Positions 1 to 10,252 of a DNA stretch of 64,000 nt are shown in pieces (the stretch's first letter is position 1; each line of letters begins with the position of its first letter). Below the pieces are notes generated by a model, which saw only the letters and a program-made list of their open reading frames with translations, was not told the DNA's origin and made no database searches. The position numbers and the translations under genes were made by a program. The stretch is from Wolfiporia cocos (taxonomy: Eukaryota > Basidiomycota > Agaricomycetes > Polyporales > Phaeolaceae): NCBI GenBank assembly GCA_029448655.1, contig JACCLO010000006.1, positions 3,038,001-3,102,000 on the forward strand, in the 5' to 3' direction.

Positions 1-706
1 GCAAGGGGCGGTGGCCAACCCCCAAGTCTGTCCGCGGTGCCGGTTAAAAAGCTGGCCATTGGTGCGTGCGTGCGATGGCACCGTGATTTTGGAATTGATA
101 ATATGCGCAGTGACTTGCATGGATGCGCGACTGAAGTGAGCTCCATCATCTGGCCAGCCTTCTTGGGTGCTTACGCGTCCATGTAGCGTTTTCGCACAGC
201 TCGGTCTAAAGGAGGGCGACGCGCATATCATCCGTAATGCCGGTGGCATGGCGTACGCGCACAACCCCTTCCAGTATAACCCCCACTGATGAGCCCCTTC
301 ACACGCAGGAGGGATGCGATCCGTAGCATCATCATCTCGCAGCGCATGCTCGACACGCGCGAGATAGCTGTCTTCCGCCACACCCTCTGTGGTATGCAGA
401 CCTTCACCTCGGCGCAGCTGCGCGAGCGCATTCGGGAGGCGGACCCGGGTAACCCAGCCCTCGACGTCGTCGACCACACCGACTTCCTCGAGTTCACCGA
501 CCTGGAGGCGAGCGTAAAGGAGGACGTGCAGTTCCTCCAAAACCACCCGCTCGTCCTCCCGGAGACAACGATCACTGGATGGATATATGAGGTGGAGACA
601 GGCAGGGTGAGCTTGCACTCGACAGTATTGGCCGCTGTATCGCCGCAGTGGTCCTCGTCGCTGTAGCATTGCTGACGTAGGATTTCAGATTCGGCAGATC
701 GTCTAG
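1..706 (+). CDS. Beta-carbonic anhydrase, 5' end outside the window
   Basis: Interconverts CO2 and bicarbonate using zinc. Five exons can be read: 1-61 (partial), 111-135, 187-252, 309-606 and 689-706. The four introns are GT-AG and the spliced 468 nt stay in one frame to TAG at 704-706. Zinc ligands are visible as Cys in TCMDAR and the His and Cys of RHTLCGM; the Asp-Arg dyad lies in MDAR. The motifs GDAHIIRNAGG and SIIISQRML place it in the clade of small beta-CAs typified by mycobacterial Rv1284 rather than the plant-type clade. The last exon encodes only IRQIV, the usual C-terminus. The usual HHTDCGM is here RHTLCGM, so a residue beside the metal site is changed (Asp to Leu). The reading frame appears intact; only the N-terminus is missing. 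Confidence 0.92.
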
Positions 707-1719
707 GCATGATGTCGCTATGATTCCTCTCTGAACAACCGCCGTTTGGTGAATCCTCCCACGCATTATAAGTGTGGATTCACTAAGGGAAGTTTGAATG
801 TTGCCCGAGAACGGAATCGGAATCTTGTATAGATGTCAGAGTTATTGACTTTGGTGTTCGTGTCTACTGTATTGCATTGTCAAGGCGAGAGACCTAGCAA
901 CGTGCTGAATTTCTCTGGCATGAGGTGAGCCATGACAACTACAACAATTGACGTTAACTCTCACGAATGCGGTTAAGTGAAGCTGCGCATTGCCAGACTC
1001 TGCACGCGATGGCGATGCTACTCGTGAAGACATCTTTGAGCCAGTGGATTGTGGACACAAACCCCGCTGCCATGTACGATCTCCCCTTGTAGGGGATGAT
1101 GATCCTTCGGCCTCCCTTGCATGATGCAACGCCCTGGCATGCGGGTGCCTGTGTGCGGTGCATCTCCCCTTGAATGTATGAAGTGATGATCATCACAGAA
1201 GAGACAACATAAGATCTGAGATCTGTCTTCTCGCCATTCCCGCCCTATCAGCTATGGTACAGATAGATGTATGATCGATATCCGCGAGCTATGTTGCAGA
1301 TCGTCGGCTCCTCTGCAGAAGTGCTACAGAGTCCTATAGCAACACATCATGAAATCGCCATGCGTGTTGGCGAGTGACTTGAAACCTATGTTATGTATTG
1401 TGATATCAATCCGGTCCGACCAGCAGCATTCAGGAACAGTTGTCTTGAAACCAGTCGGAGATCGATATGCAACACCTCTGCGTTTTCAGTATCGCTGCCA
1501 CAATAGGCAGCAGCAAGCCAGAACATTTAGTACATTCATCCCTAATGGCATATCGCAAACAAGGTCAATGTGGCCATGCGCTGCTCCGTCTCTCGCTCAC
1601 TGTTTGACAAATCTCTTGGATCCCTTGTGTTCAAGCCGGCATATATTGAGAGGCAGAATATGTCTCCCCGAGCACAAGCTTGCCATCTGGCACAACCATT
1701 CGCCCATTGAAGATTGCTG
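707..1719. other. Intergenic, no gene recognised
   Basis: About 1 kb between the carbonic anhydrase stop and DUF6533 gene A. Short open frames occur on both strands but none has splice-consistent family motifs. It should include the 3' UTR of the first gene and the promoter of the second. Confidence 0.5.
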
Positions 1720-3353
1720 ATGACCGTGATAATACCTGCCGATGCCCTGTCTGCAATTCAAAGCGCGTAAGTTTCTCGTCAAATTCGGCGTGCAAGCTTT
1801 CCAGGCTAACTTGACATGGAAACAGGCAGACTGCGGACTTCTGTGATTTCGCTGCCTTCGGTATGTTTGTCAATCCCAGCAATTTAGATCCTCTATCTTG
1901 ATTACGCATACAGCTCTCGTGATATACCATAGCATTCTGACAAGTGGCGAGGAGGTCCGACTGATATGGGGCAAACGACCTGTTGCTGCTGCTCTGTTTC
2001 TCTCCAATCGCGTGGCGATCATGGGCTGGAGCATTATGACAATTCTCTGGATCCAGCCAATTTGGCGCTCTCAGAAGGTCTGGGTCTCATAGTCGCAGAT
2101 GCTCATTCTGCACCGCTAATAGCCCATTTTGATAGAGGTAAACCAGGGATACCATGTAGTCACTGCTCATCTGACGCGGATACAAGTTGCCAGGTCAACA
2201 TTGCGCTTAATGTAACTTTTGAGATGATGCTCTGGACTGTTTGGGCTGGTAAGTCCTCATTTCGAAATATGCTGGCATCAGTGATAACACGATTTCACAG
2301 TTCTTTCAGCACTACGCGTATACGCTATAAGCCGCCAAAATAGGTGGTTGGCCGCCATCACTTTATTCTTGGGTTTGGTTCCGGTTGTTTTCGTCATCGT
2401 GGTTGGTCAAGCTTTCTCAGCCTTAGACGTTTGCTTACTAAACTGCGAACAGTTTCAGTTCATCAAAACGTACTATGTCATTGTACCACATGTGTATGCA
2501 TGCGATCAGAATACTTGGCTTAGTGAGGCGGATATACGAGGGTATGTCGCAACACCGACTTTTGATGTGCCAAAGTGCTCATTATGGATGCTGGTTGCAG
2601 GGGTACCCATGTTTCACTTGGAGACAGTTTCATGCAGCTAACGGAATATCATTCGCAGAAATGTTAACATCTCGATCCTGCACAATCGCGTCCGATGTTA
2701 TCGTGTTACTGGCTACCTGGTACTATCTCCACGACCTGTACGGTTTTCGGCACAATGGTAAAGGCTCTAGATTGCCTGTAGCCAATGTTCTACTAAGGGA
2801 TGGTAAGCTACTTGAATACACACGGAAATAATTAATCATTGACGAGTGGTATCATGCTCCAGGAACCTTTTATTTTGCGTGAGTCCACGCCGAGCTGCTT
2901 CGTATACGCGTGAATAACTGGATGATTAGGTTGATCCTGGTGCTGAACGTTACTTCAACGATCTTCTTCTGGCTCGAGGTTGGTCAGTTGTATTCCTCGC
3001 TTATAGCATAATGTTGATGAATTTGTCAGAATTATAATACGCTGCAAACATTTATCAACCCGTTAGTCCACGATACGTATATTGTATTGCTCAGGTTACT
3101 GAATGGAAGCTATAGTATAATTTCCATCGTGGTAACTCGCTTCATTCTGGACGTTCGCCAAGCAGCAGACACAGACGATATAAACACGGAATCTCAAGCC
3201 CCATCCTTTGTGCGCTCGAGAAGCCTTTCGACGTTATTCTTGGCGTTCGCATCGGACCCATCTCATAGACGTAGGACTAATTCTGACGATCTGGATATTT
3301 TGAGCGAGACGGTATCCATTTCGGATGCCGTAGCATCTGTGGGAGAGCCGTAA
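1720..3353 (+). CDS. DUF6533 multi-pass membrane protein A
   Basis: Function unknown; the family is polytopic and presumably sits in a cellular membrane. Exons: 1720-1766, 1826-1860, 1914-2077, 2136-2137, 2187-2248, 2301-2401, 2453-2541, 2601-2602, 2659-2802, 2863-2878, 2930-2978, 3030-3061, 3095-3353. They sum to 1002 nt, giving 333 residues plus stop. The DUF6533 signature is YHSILTSGEEVRLIW followed by LFLSNR. Further landmarks shared with the paralogues are LSALRVYAIS, a hydrophobic LFLGLVPVVFVIV, NVLLRDG before a 16-nt exon, and TRFILDVRQA at the last membrane segment. The tail is hydrophilic and serine-rich. Two exons are only 2 nt long (AG at 2136, GG at 2601); without them the frame breaks. 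The start was chosen because ATG 1720 splices in phase to a 35-nt exon of the same size as in gene B. Experimental splicing evidence is lacking. Confidence 0.85.
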
Positions 3354-3700
3354 GGCCTGGGAGAAGAGAGCTGTAATCTTACAGGCCGTAGGGCTGCCAT
3401 AGGCAATTGTTCGCTTGTATGTAGTACATACAGTGTATTACCACTCCTTTACCCACCACTTTGAATTCGATTTTTTGTCAATTGGCCAAATAACCTACAT
3501 CCAAAATAATAGGTAGGATCTATCAAACAGTGTATGAAGCATGTATGTAAAAATTCTCTGAGGCATTACTGGTGAACGTGTGGAGTATCGAGCAAAACAT
3601 TTCAAAGTAACAGAATGTCACGGAAACCACTCCTTTACCCAGCGTGACGTCCGTGTTACTGCGCCTCAGTTTGGAAACTCCGAGTCACACACAGCGTGCG

Positions 3701-4226
3701 CTACTCCTCGCCGTCCGAGCTAGCCTCGCCGTCCGAGCTAGAGTCGTCTCCTACATCTGCAGTATTGCCGCTAACTTGGTTCATCGCCGTATCCTCTTGT
3801 TCCACTGCAGGCTTTGGCTGACTGCGACATTGCCTTCTTAGCGACACTCCGTAATCAGCCTCTCAATTCATCTGCAATAGTGCGAGCGCTATACCGCTCC
3901 GTGCCTGGCTTGAGCTGCTCCCGGGCATATGCATCCACTGTAAGGAACAGAATAATTCCCGCTACCGGAGGTAGTGGGTCGTAAATCGGAACGCAAAAGG
4001 TTTCAAAATTTCCTTCGGGCTTTAGGGCAGGTCTCCGGTTACAATTTCTCTTATCAGCTTGTAAGTGTGGGAACATAGGTAACAAAGTGTCTGATCCGAA
4101 TGTCTCCGACACCAAAGCGCTCTGCAGATGGTAACCGTCGTTTAAACGCCTGCAGAGTTTGACCGCATTACAATGCGAATGCACGCCTGCTTGTCTGTCA
4201 ATATATTTTATATCTTCCTCATCCAT
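3701..4226 (-). pseudogene. Unassigned coding remnant inside the TIR element
   Basis: An open stretch on the minus strand runs from 4226 to 3855. After a frame change it continues to a stop at 3703-3701 with an acidic serine-aspartate tail (DDSSSDGEASSDGEE). The shift near 3855 could be an unrecognised intron or a frameshift. No transposase catalytic motif or known domain was recognised. It may be a captured gene or the rest of the element's own protein. Confidence 0.3.
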
Positions 4227-4701
4227 GATGGGTACTTAACATGAGCCCTGAGCTGATAGTACGCGTGCGGTAGCAGCTATAATGTGCATTATGCAACCGT
4301 TCTTCTCCCGCAAAGAATCATAAGAAAGCAGAGACTGTTTGGATAGCTCAGATTGTAATTTGTGGTGAATGCATTATTGGTTGATTCGCAGTGCTGTCGG
4401 CCGTATTGCTAAATCTAAACTATGCTACTGTAAGTACAGAATTGCTAGGACATGCCCAGTAATTTTCTCGTTGCCTCATGCCTCTCGGGTTGCACGTAGT
4501 TGTCAATTCCACTCCTGCTACTGTGAGCTGCCGCCTCCCCACAGTCGTCATTAATGATGGCCATTTAATCTTCAACACCATCTATTTCAAAAGCCCGAGC
4601 TATTATCAGTATCTGTCCATAGCATATACAGAGCATATAGTAAGTGAAAATGCCAGAGCTAATCACGATGTGCTAGACGCGCGAGCGTGACAATCCAACC
4701 C

Positions 4702-4725
4702 GGGGGGGGGGGGGGGGGGGGGGGG
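4702..4725 (+). repeat. Poly-G run of 24
   Basis: Twenty-four consecutive G residues follow an AACCC and precede CCGCGG. Such a tract could form a G-quadruplex and is prone to length errors in sequencing, so the true length may differ. Confidence 0.9.
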
Positions 4726-5197
4726 CCGCGGCGGCATCTACACCCGCATTTACGACACGTTTGTTGTATCTGTACTTCATGTGCCGATCTGCCCGTTAAT
4801 GTTCACCGGTAGCGGGCTATGCCGTGCTTGCGCGGCCTTACCGCCTTATCGATGATTTATGAAGTCAGAGAAGGATACGCTGCTCGACCGCTCCAATAAA
4901 CGGTATCACATGACCGCGTTGCGCAAGCTCTCATTCCATACATGTCACTCGTTTGTCACATCTGCTTTCCGTGATTTTGGTGGCCCCATTTTCACTCATA
5001 TCCTCTGCATCTCGCAGAGAAATATACTTGAAAATTGCTTTGTAGAATTTAGCAGCTATTCGATCGATGGTCAGATTCAAGTGTCAACCACAGATGCTCG
5101 AAACATAGTGCAGGTCATCTAAAATAGGCAATCACAAATATATACGTGCTCACTGGCAACGAACCATTTGTCAGAACTTTGCAACAAAAATTGAGCG

Positions 5198-5891
5198 TAA
5201 GATAGACCCAAGTCATACTCAACCAGGGGGTGTCACACCGTGACATCCACGTGCCGCAGACTAATCCAGCATGATCAGGACTTGTCTATTACATGATATG
5301 TAAATTACAAAAACAGAGTACACGTGCTGTCCTGGGCATGAAAGGATTCTATGTTACATTGTCTAGCTTGGCCGAGACACCTTCTGGGGTCACTCTACGA
5401 CCATGGTCGCCGCCCAAGCTGCTTGGGAGCTAGAGAGTCCCTTGCGGTATGCATCCATAAACATCTGCGAACGCATATAGAATTTATGTAAACGTCAACA
5501 ATTAACTCACAATATAACGAGGCAGTATATCATACCTTTGAATGTTCGCTTTGTGGATTGTATGCTCTTAGCAATGGTCTCTCGAGACTACATGTTGGAA
5601 GACACAATCTGTATGTCTGGGCATATATTCGATGGATAATGTCATCCTCCTAAATTGTGCGATGCTGACTAATTCGACGGGCCGGCCACATAAATAGCCA
5701 CATTTATCAAAAATCGAAAACCTGAGAATCCTCAACCTTTGTGTTTGCAAGAGATCTCAGGTTTTAGATTTTACTCAAATGGTCTTTGACCATTGTTATG
5801 TCAAATGCAAGTTGCCCACTCTGTCAAACTTGCCTCGGCGTGACAGATTTTGGTCATGTGACGTGATTGAGTATGACTTGGGTCTATCTTA
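5198..5891. mobile_element. Nested MITE with 25-bp perfect inverted repeats
   Basis: The 25 bp at 5198-5222 (beginning TAAGATAGACCC) are repeated exactly in reverse complement at 5867-5891, enclosing 694 bp without a convincing coding region. The ends read TA...TA, so a TA target duplication is possible. It lies wholly inside the larger TIR element and must have inserted later, or be a captured internal part of it. Confidence 0.65.
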
Positions 5892-5964
5892 AGCCTAGAG
5901 CATGTATTAATATGTGTTTAAAAAATGGAAGCACAGCTCAAAGCGGGGGAGGAGCTAGGGCCGT

Positions 5965-6039
5965 GTGGGTAAAGGAGTGGTTGTGGGTTAAGGAGTGGTT
6001 GTGGGTAAAGGAGTGGCTGTGGGTAAAGGAGTGGTAATA
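5965..6039 (+). repeat. Tandem repeat of the TIR motif, about 4 x 18-20 bp
   Basis: Four near-identical units of GTGGGTAAAGGAGTGG with short spacers run up to the right end of the TIR element. A further copy in the opposite orientation lies near 3632. Subterminal motif arrays are common transposase-binding platforms; that role here is inference. Confidence 0.8.
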
Positions 6040-6046
6040 CACTGTA

Positions 6047-7012
6047 AGGCAGTGCTGATGGTGTCGCGCGGAAGGCTGTCCCTTACATAACCAATGTATA
6101 TCCCTTTCAGCTATAGGGTCGGAGTTCATAATTTCAATCCTCATCTGTCCTTGTTCTCGGATAAAGCCGACCTCTTCGAGGAGGAGCTCAAGAGCGCACC
6201 GGGATCGGCATCTCAAACCTCTCACTAGTCACTATTTAATGCCTCATTTTGCTCCCATGATCGCTTGTCTCGCATTCTAGCAGTCCAAGTATCACGAACG
6301 GGATCTGGACCGCTTGCGTACCATTGTACCCAGGCACCGCGAACAGAGGACTGGTGGCTATACACGGCGATCAGCGAATGCTACCCTCGCGCGAAGTCGT
6401 AAGAGCTCCGCCGCGCCTTCTAGACGGCCACCTCCTAAAGTTTCATCGTCATCAAGTGTACCGCAGGGCACAGCGATGAGGATGTGCGTGGGGGACATCT
6501 ATAGTGGCAGGGCACAGCATGGGTACAGCACTTGTGCTTCTCTGAGCAGAATTTCAAATCATATCGGTCAATCCATCACTTCCATGTTTGTGGCAATCTT
6601 TTGGAACATTTATGCGGTAATCGGGCTGTTGTGTCTCCGGCCGTCACCTTGCAGATCGAAGAGATGAATCCCCAGCGTGCCACACTGCGGTGATCACAGA
6701 TGATTGCACTGCGGTCAGTGCAGCACGCTTCTAGTGAGTCTGCGCGCTATGGCTATGTGAGTGGCTCGGTATTTCGGCGATTGATGTATGGTACTTCTTA
6801 GCCCCTCTGCATACCACGCGGTAAAGCATCGCAGGGGCACGCCGGTTGGTGAGATGGGCGCACCGCTTGTTGCGCGTCAATGAGAAGAGACGATCATACC
6901 GTGACGATGAAATTGGCTGAACGGCGCTGTCCTGAAAGAATAAATAGACGAGTAGGCGTTCGAGGCATCTATTTGGCAGAAGATAAGCGGTTCTCGTTGA
7001 GGATTTACGGTC
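6047..7012 (+). other. Intergenic with possible coding relics
   Basis: Two exon-like stretches are visible on the plus strand: one after a CTTTCAG near 6107 (reading LSLFSDKADLFEEELKSAPG) and one after TTCTAG near 6282 (reading QSKYHERDLDRLRTIVPRH, then basic and serine-rich). They read well but I could not join them to a start, a stop or a known family. They may be the 3' remains of a gene cut by the TIR element. The rest is the promoter of gene B. Confidence 0.3.
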
Positions 7013-8852
7013 ATGGACTCTTCCCAAGAAGTAGAGGTTATCAGAACAATGTAAGTGCTACTCGTTGTTGAATACACCTCATTGTCAAATAAACCTCGCT
7101 AAAATTCTCCGTGATTACTGTGATTAGCTACACCACTAAGTTGTGGTTCGTTGCCACAGCCGGTTTGTACATGATCTGATCGAGTGGTAGTATCTACCGA
7201 CACTCATGTTATTTCAGCCCTCGTGGTCTATGAATCTATCCTCACATTCAGCCAGGAAGTCCAGCTGATCTGGGGCAAAAGAAATCTTGCATCGGCCTTG
7301 TTCATATTCAATAGATTCGCCATAATCGGCTGGATACTTTCGTCAGTGATGTGGACACAACCAATGTGGAATAGCGAGAAGGTAAATTACAGTGTTCCCT
7401 AATTATGTAAGGCGGGACTGAACTTTTTTCATACATAGAGGCATGTTTCATAAATTTCTGCGATTCAATTGACCTTCACGCATGCATTTTCTGCAGTTGT
7501 GCAGTTCAAGAAACTCTGGCACTTGCATCTTCACTGCTGCTCTACTGCGTCTGGGCTGGCGAGTACAACCTCTTCGGTTGGGCCTGCATTATGGGCTTAC
7601 GCATGTGCGCCGCAGTCCTATCTGCTGCACGTGTCAGGGCCACTGCCAAAAGCATTCCGCTTGCTTTGCTCACGCTGTTACTTGGCGTAGCACCAGTTAT
7701 ATTATTTATTGTGGTGGGCCCTCCCTCCTCACGTGGAGGGTTCTGATCTCAAGCGATCTGTCGAAGTTCCAAAACATCAAGATCACAGATGTGCTGGTGC
7801 CTGTGCTCGATATATGCAGTCAGAACAATATGATATCCAACCAAGCTCAGAGAGGGTGCGTGCACTATGTTATCCGAGACAACTGCGTCTTACTTTGAGC
7901 TTGTTGTACATTATCGTTTTCACTTGAACAGACGTAAGTGCCAGAGATCCTCAATTAGTATGTTTGACATTGCGATTGTCTGCAGAGTTCCTCGCATCTC
8001 GCATCTGCTTCATTGCGTCGGACGTAGTTGCACTGGTCACTGCCTGGTACAGAATTTATAACCCCGAAACGATGACTTTCACTGGGAAAGGAAGATATTT
8101 TAACGACACGATCGCGGGTGTACTATTGCGTGATGGTACGTTTCTGCAAGTATATCAATGCAATCCGTTGATCATGAGACATCCGTTGACAGGGTCTGTT
8201 TACTTTCTGTAAGCATCAATAATCTATGTGGTATCTACTACTCCACGTTAAGGGGTCATCATTGCAGAATTATGACAGTGACAAACACAGTAATTATGGG
8301 CTGCTACTGGTACTTGCTCACTGAAAACCGCTCGCCCGCGGGCGATGTGATGCTCATCTTGCTGACATACTGCATAAACCCGTAAGCAGGGCCAACCGGT
8401 CATCCTAGCTACGACTGACGTGCTTCAGAATACAATTCATTATCATCTCCCGCTTCATCCTAGGTTTAGGTGGGGTATGCTACCGCGGCGCCAACGGCGG
8501 CATTTCGGAAATGTCCCAGCTGCCTTCGTTTGTGCAGCCACAGGACCCCTGCCGACTGCCACACGCGCTTGCTCGGTTGCCCGCGACCTCCTTCGCCAAT
8601 ACGGAAAGCAGATCCCAAAGTGGTTCAAATGCTCTCTGCACGAGCTGCGGCGGCCAGAGGAGTAGTGGCCCGTTACTCGCACCCACAAGGGAAAGCAGAG
8701 TTTCTCAAGTCGAGGAGACACCAGCCTACGACTCGGGTGCCGACTGCGATCTCTTCGATGAACATGTCGCGGAAGAAGTAGGATGCGATGTCACGAGAGC
8801 GGGGGGGCAAAGAGGAGGACGGAGTTTCCTCTCCATAACAATCTGCCATTGA
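7013..8852 (+). CDS. DUF6533 multi-pass membrane protein B
   Basis: Paralogue of gene A with the same architecture. Exons: 7013-7050, 7128-7162, 7218-7381, 7439-7440, 7497-7558, 7616-7713, 7767-7855, 7932-7933, 7986-8135, 8193-8208, 8268-8381, 8429-8852; total 1194 nt, 397 residues. DUF6533 core: YESILTFSQEVQLIW. Other landmarks: FIVxFQNIKITDVLVP, CFIASDVVALVTAWY, GVLLRDG and ISRFILGL. Exon sizes 164, 2, 62, 89, 2 and 16 nt match gene A exactly. The introns starting at 7441 and 7559 begin with GC rather than GT; the homologous positions in gene A are GT. The C-terminal tail (about 130 residues) is hydrophilic, serine- and cysteine-containing and unlike that of A. Function unknown. Confidence 0.85.
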
Positions 8853-9370
8853 TTATGAGATGATCGTGCGATGCGGACATATGCGTCTTGTGTTATCTGT
8901 ACCTTCTTGCATGATCTGATCTGGGCCTTTCTCTGCCGAATTACACATCTACACCGTTGCTCAAACGCGATAGACGCACAGAAATCTGCTGCCGACACGA
9001 CTTTGTGAAGGGCACGCCGTAGCTCGGACGCATCAGATGCACGATCAGAATCTATAGTGAAAGCGATAATGCGACATTGGATTGACTACATGCATGCGAC
9101 GATAGCGAATTGAGGAGGGCGTCCGTGATGAAGCTCGCAGAACACGGCAAAAATACATACATGAATAGATAAGCAGAGCAACAGCACGCGACAGCCTTGG
9201 CATCTGAGAAGCTGGTAATCATGGTATATGAAAGACGTCATCAGTCATCGCAAACTCATTCCGCACATCAGTTGCGGTCTCTTGTACACCCGAAAACCCC
9301 GACCTGTCGAGAGTGCAATGAGAAGCCTTTTGTGTAGGAGAACAACATACCTCGTGAATGATGGAGTTTT
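8853..9370. other. Intergenic, no gene recognised
   Basis: The 3' ends of gene B and of the minus-strand hypothetical gene face each other here. No motif-bearing frame, tRNA or repeat was seen. Confidence 0.5.
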
Positions 9371-10252
9371 CTATTCGTTTTCCTCCAGAATCTGCATGAG
9401 CAGCGGGAGGTCCGCGTGCGCCCACCCGGTGTACTCTCCCCTGCACATCTCCTGCATTCGGGCTGCATGGAAGCGCATATGGTACTGGAGCACGACACTC
9501 CAGTGGTACTCCTCGTGCAAGCAGACCAGGTGAGCAAGATACTCGTCCGAGGCGGAGGCGAGATTATATGTGACGTCAATGTTCCCCGAGGACGCTGCGT
9601 GCGCGAGGAGGATGCGGAAGTACGTCGAGAGCGGGACGAAGAGGCTCGAGAACGACGGGTAAAAGTGTGTGATGAACTCGTACGACGTGGGCGAGGGATT
9701 CGACGGGCACGTCCGCGGGACGCGGTCGGAGAAGTGCATGTCGAGCTTGCAGAGGTCACGCGGCTCAAAGGTGTGCCGGGCGATGTTCAGGAGCACCTCC
9801 GCCTGGACGTGTGGAAAGGACTCCAGGAGGGACTTTCCTAGCACGCATTCGCCCGCGCGTGGAATTGGCCCTGCGTTGAAGGTCGGGAACGAGGGCGCTG
9901 TCACTGACGTGTGCAGCAGGGGACTCGAAGTTGAGCGCATTTTTTGCACAGGGCGCCTGGGGGATATCGGTGAAGGCGGTAGGGCAAGTTCTGGTACAAG
10001 AGAGCTGTTGGGGGAAAGCTGAATGAGGGATAGCAGCTGGGTGAACTGCCTCGCAGTGAGCGTCACTGTCCCCGGACTCGAAGCAGGCTCCTCGACCCCA
10101 CTTCCACCCGGGTCTTCCAGGGCATAGAATGCGTCTGATATACTGCTGGAACCCGAAGGCTCATGACCTCGAAGCATGGTACGCGGAGCCGGGGTACTGG
10201 TGGGCATCTGGAGACTGAGGTGAGAGCGAGATGGAAGAGAGGGCGATCGCAA
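9371..10252 (-). CDS. Hypothetical protein, intronless, 293 residues
   Basis: A single open frame from ATG 10252 to TAG 9373-9371. The first ~130 residues are rich in Ser, Pro and Thr and look disordered. The C-terminal ~150 residues look folded, with aromatic and histidine-rich stretches such as LVCLHEEYHWSVVLQYHMRF and a TGWAHADLPLLMQ end. No signal peptide or membrane segment is apparent. I do not recognise the family with certainty. Absence of introns among intron-rich neighbours is unusual and could mean a retrocopy, a lineage-specific gene, or a fragment of a mobile element. A missed 3' exon is possible. Confidence 0.6.
   Translation of the reverse strand: MRSPSLPSRSHLSLQMPTSTPAPRTMLRGHEPSGSSSISDAFYALEDPGGSGVEEPASSPGTVTLTARQFTQLLSLIQLSPNSSLVPELALPPSPISPRRPVQKMRSTSSPLLHTSVTAPSFPTFNAGPIPRAGECVLGKSLLESFPHVQAEVLLNIARHTFEPRDLCKLDMHFSDRVPRTCPSNPSPTSYEFITHFYPSFSSLFVPLSTYFRILLAHAASSGNIDVTYNLASASDEYLAHLVCLHEEYHWSVVLQYHMRFHAARMQEMCRGEYTGWAHADLPLLMQILEENE

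Larger units (their letters stand above)
3431..6044. mobile_element. Tc1/mariner-like TIR element, 2.6 kb
   Basis: Perfect 25-bp terminal inverted repeats lie at 3431-3455 (beginning CAGTGTATTACC) and 6020-6044, and each outer end abuts a TA dinucleotide (3429-3430 and 6045-6046). A CAGT start and TA target duplication fit the Tc1/mariner/pogo group. I could not recognise a DDE/DDD transposase inside, so it is probably non-autonomous or decayed. It contains a nested smaller inverted-repeat element, a long poly-G run and subterminal tandem copies of the TIR motif. It lies between DUF6533 genes A and B. Confidence 0.75.

Noticed and set aside
1631..1930. Minus-strand open frame of 99 codons
   Set aside because: It overlaps the first exons of DUF6533 gene A, which splice in frame and match gene B in exon sizes; no family motif was found on the minus strand.
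2136..2138. TAG-AG-GT as a zero-length recursive splice (ratchet) point
   Set aside because: A zero-length exon would not correct the phase between exons 3 and 4. Inclusion of exactly 2 nt does, and the same holds at the second site where the bases are AC, GG or TT.
8455..8721. Minus-strand frames opposite the end of gene B
   Set aside because: They mirror the GC-rich last exon of gene B, which continues the spliced frame to its stop; no independent support.
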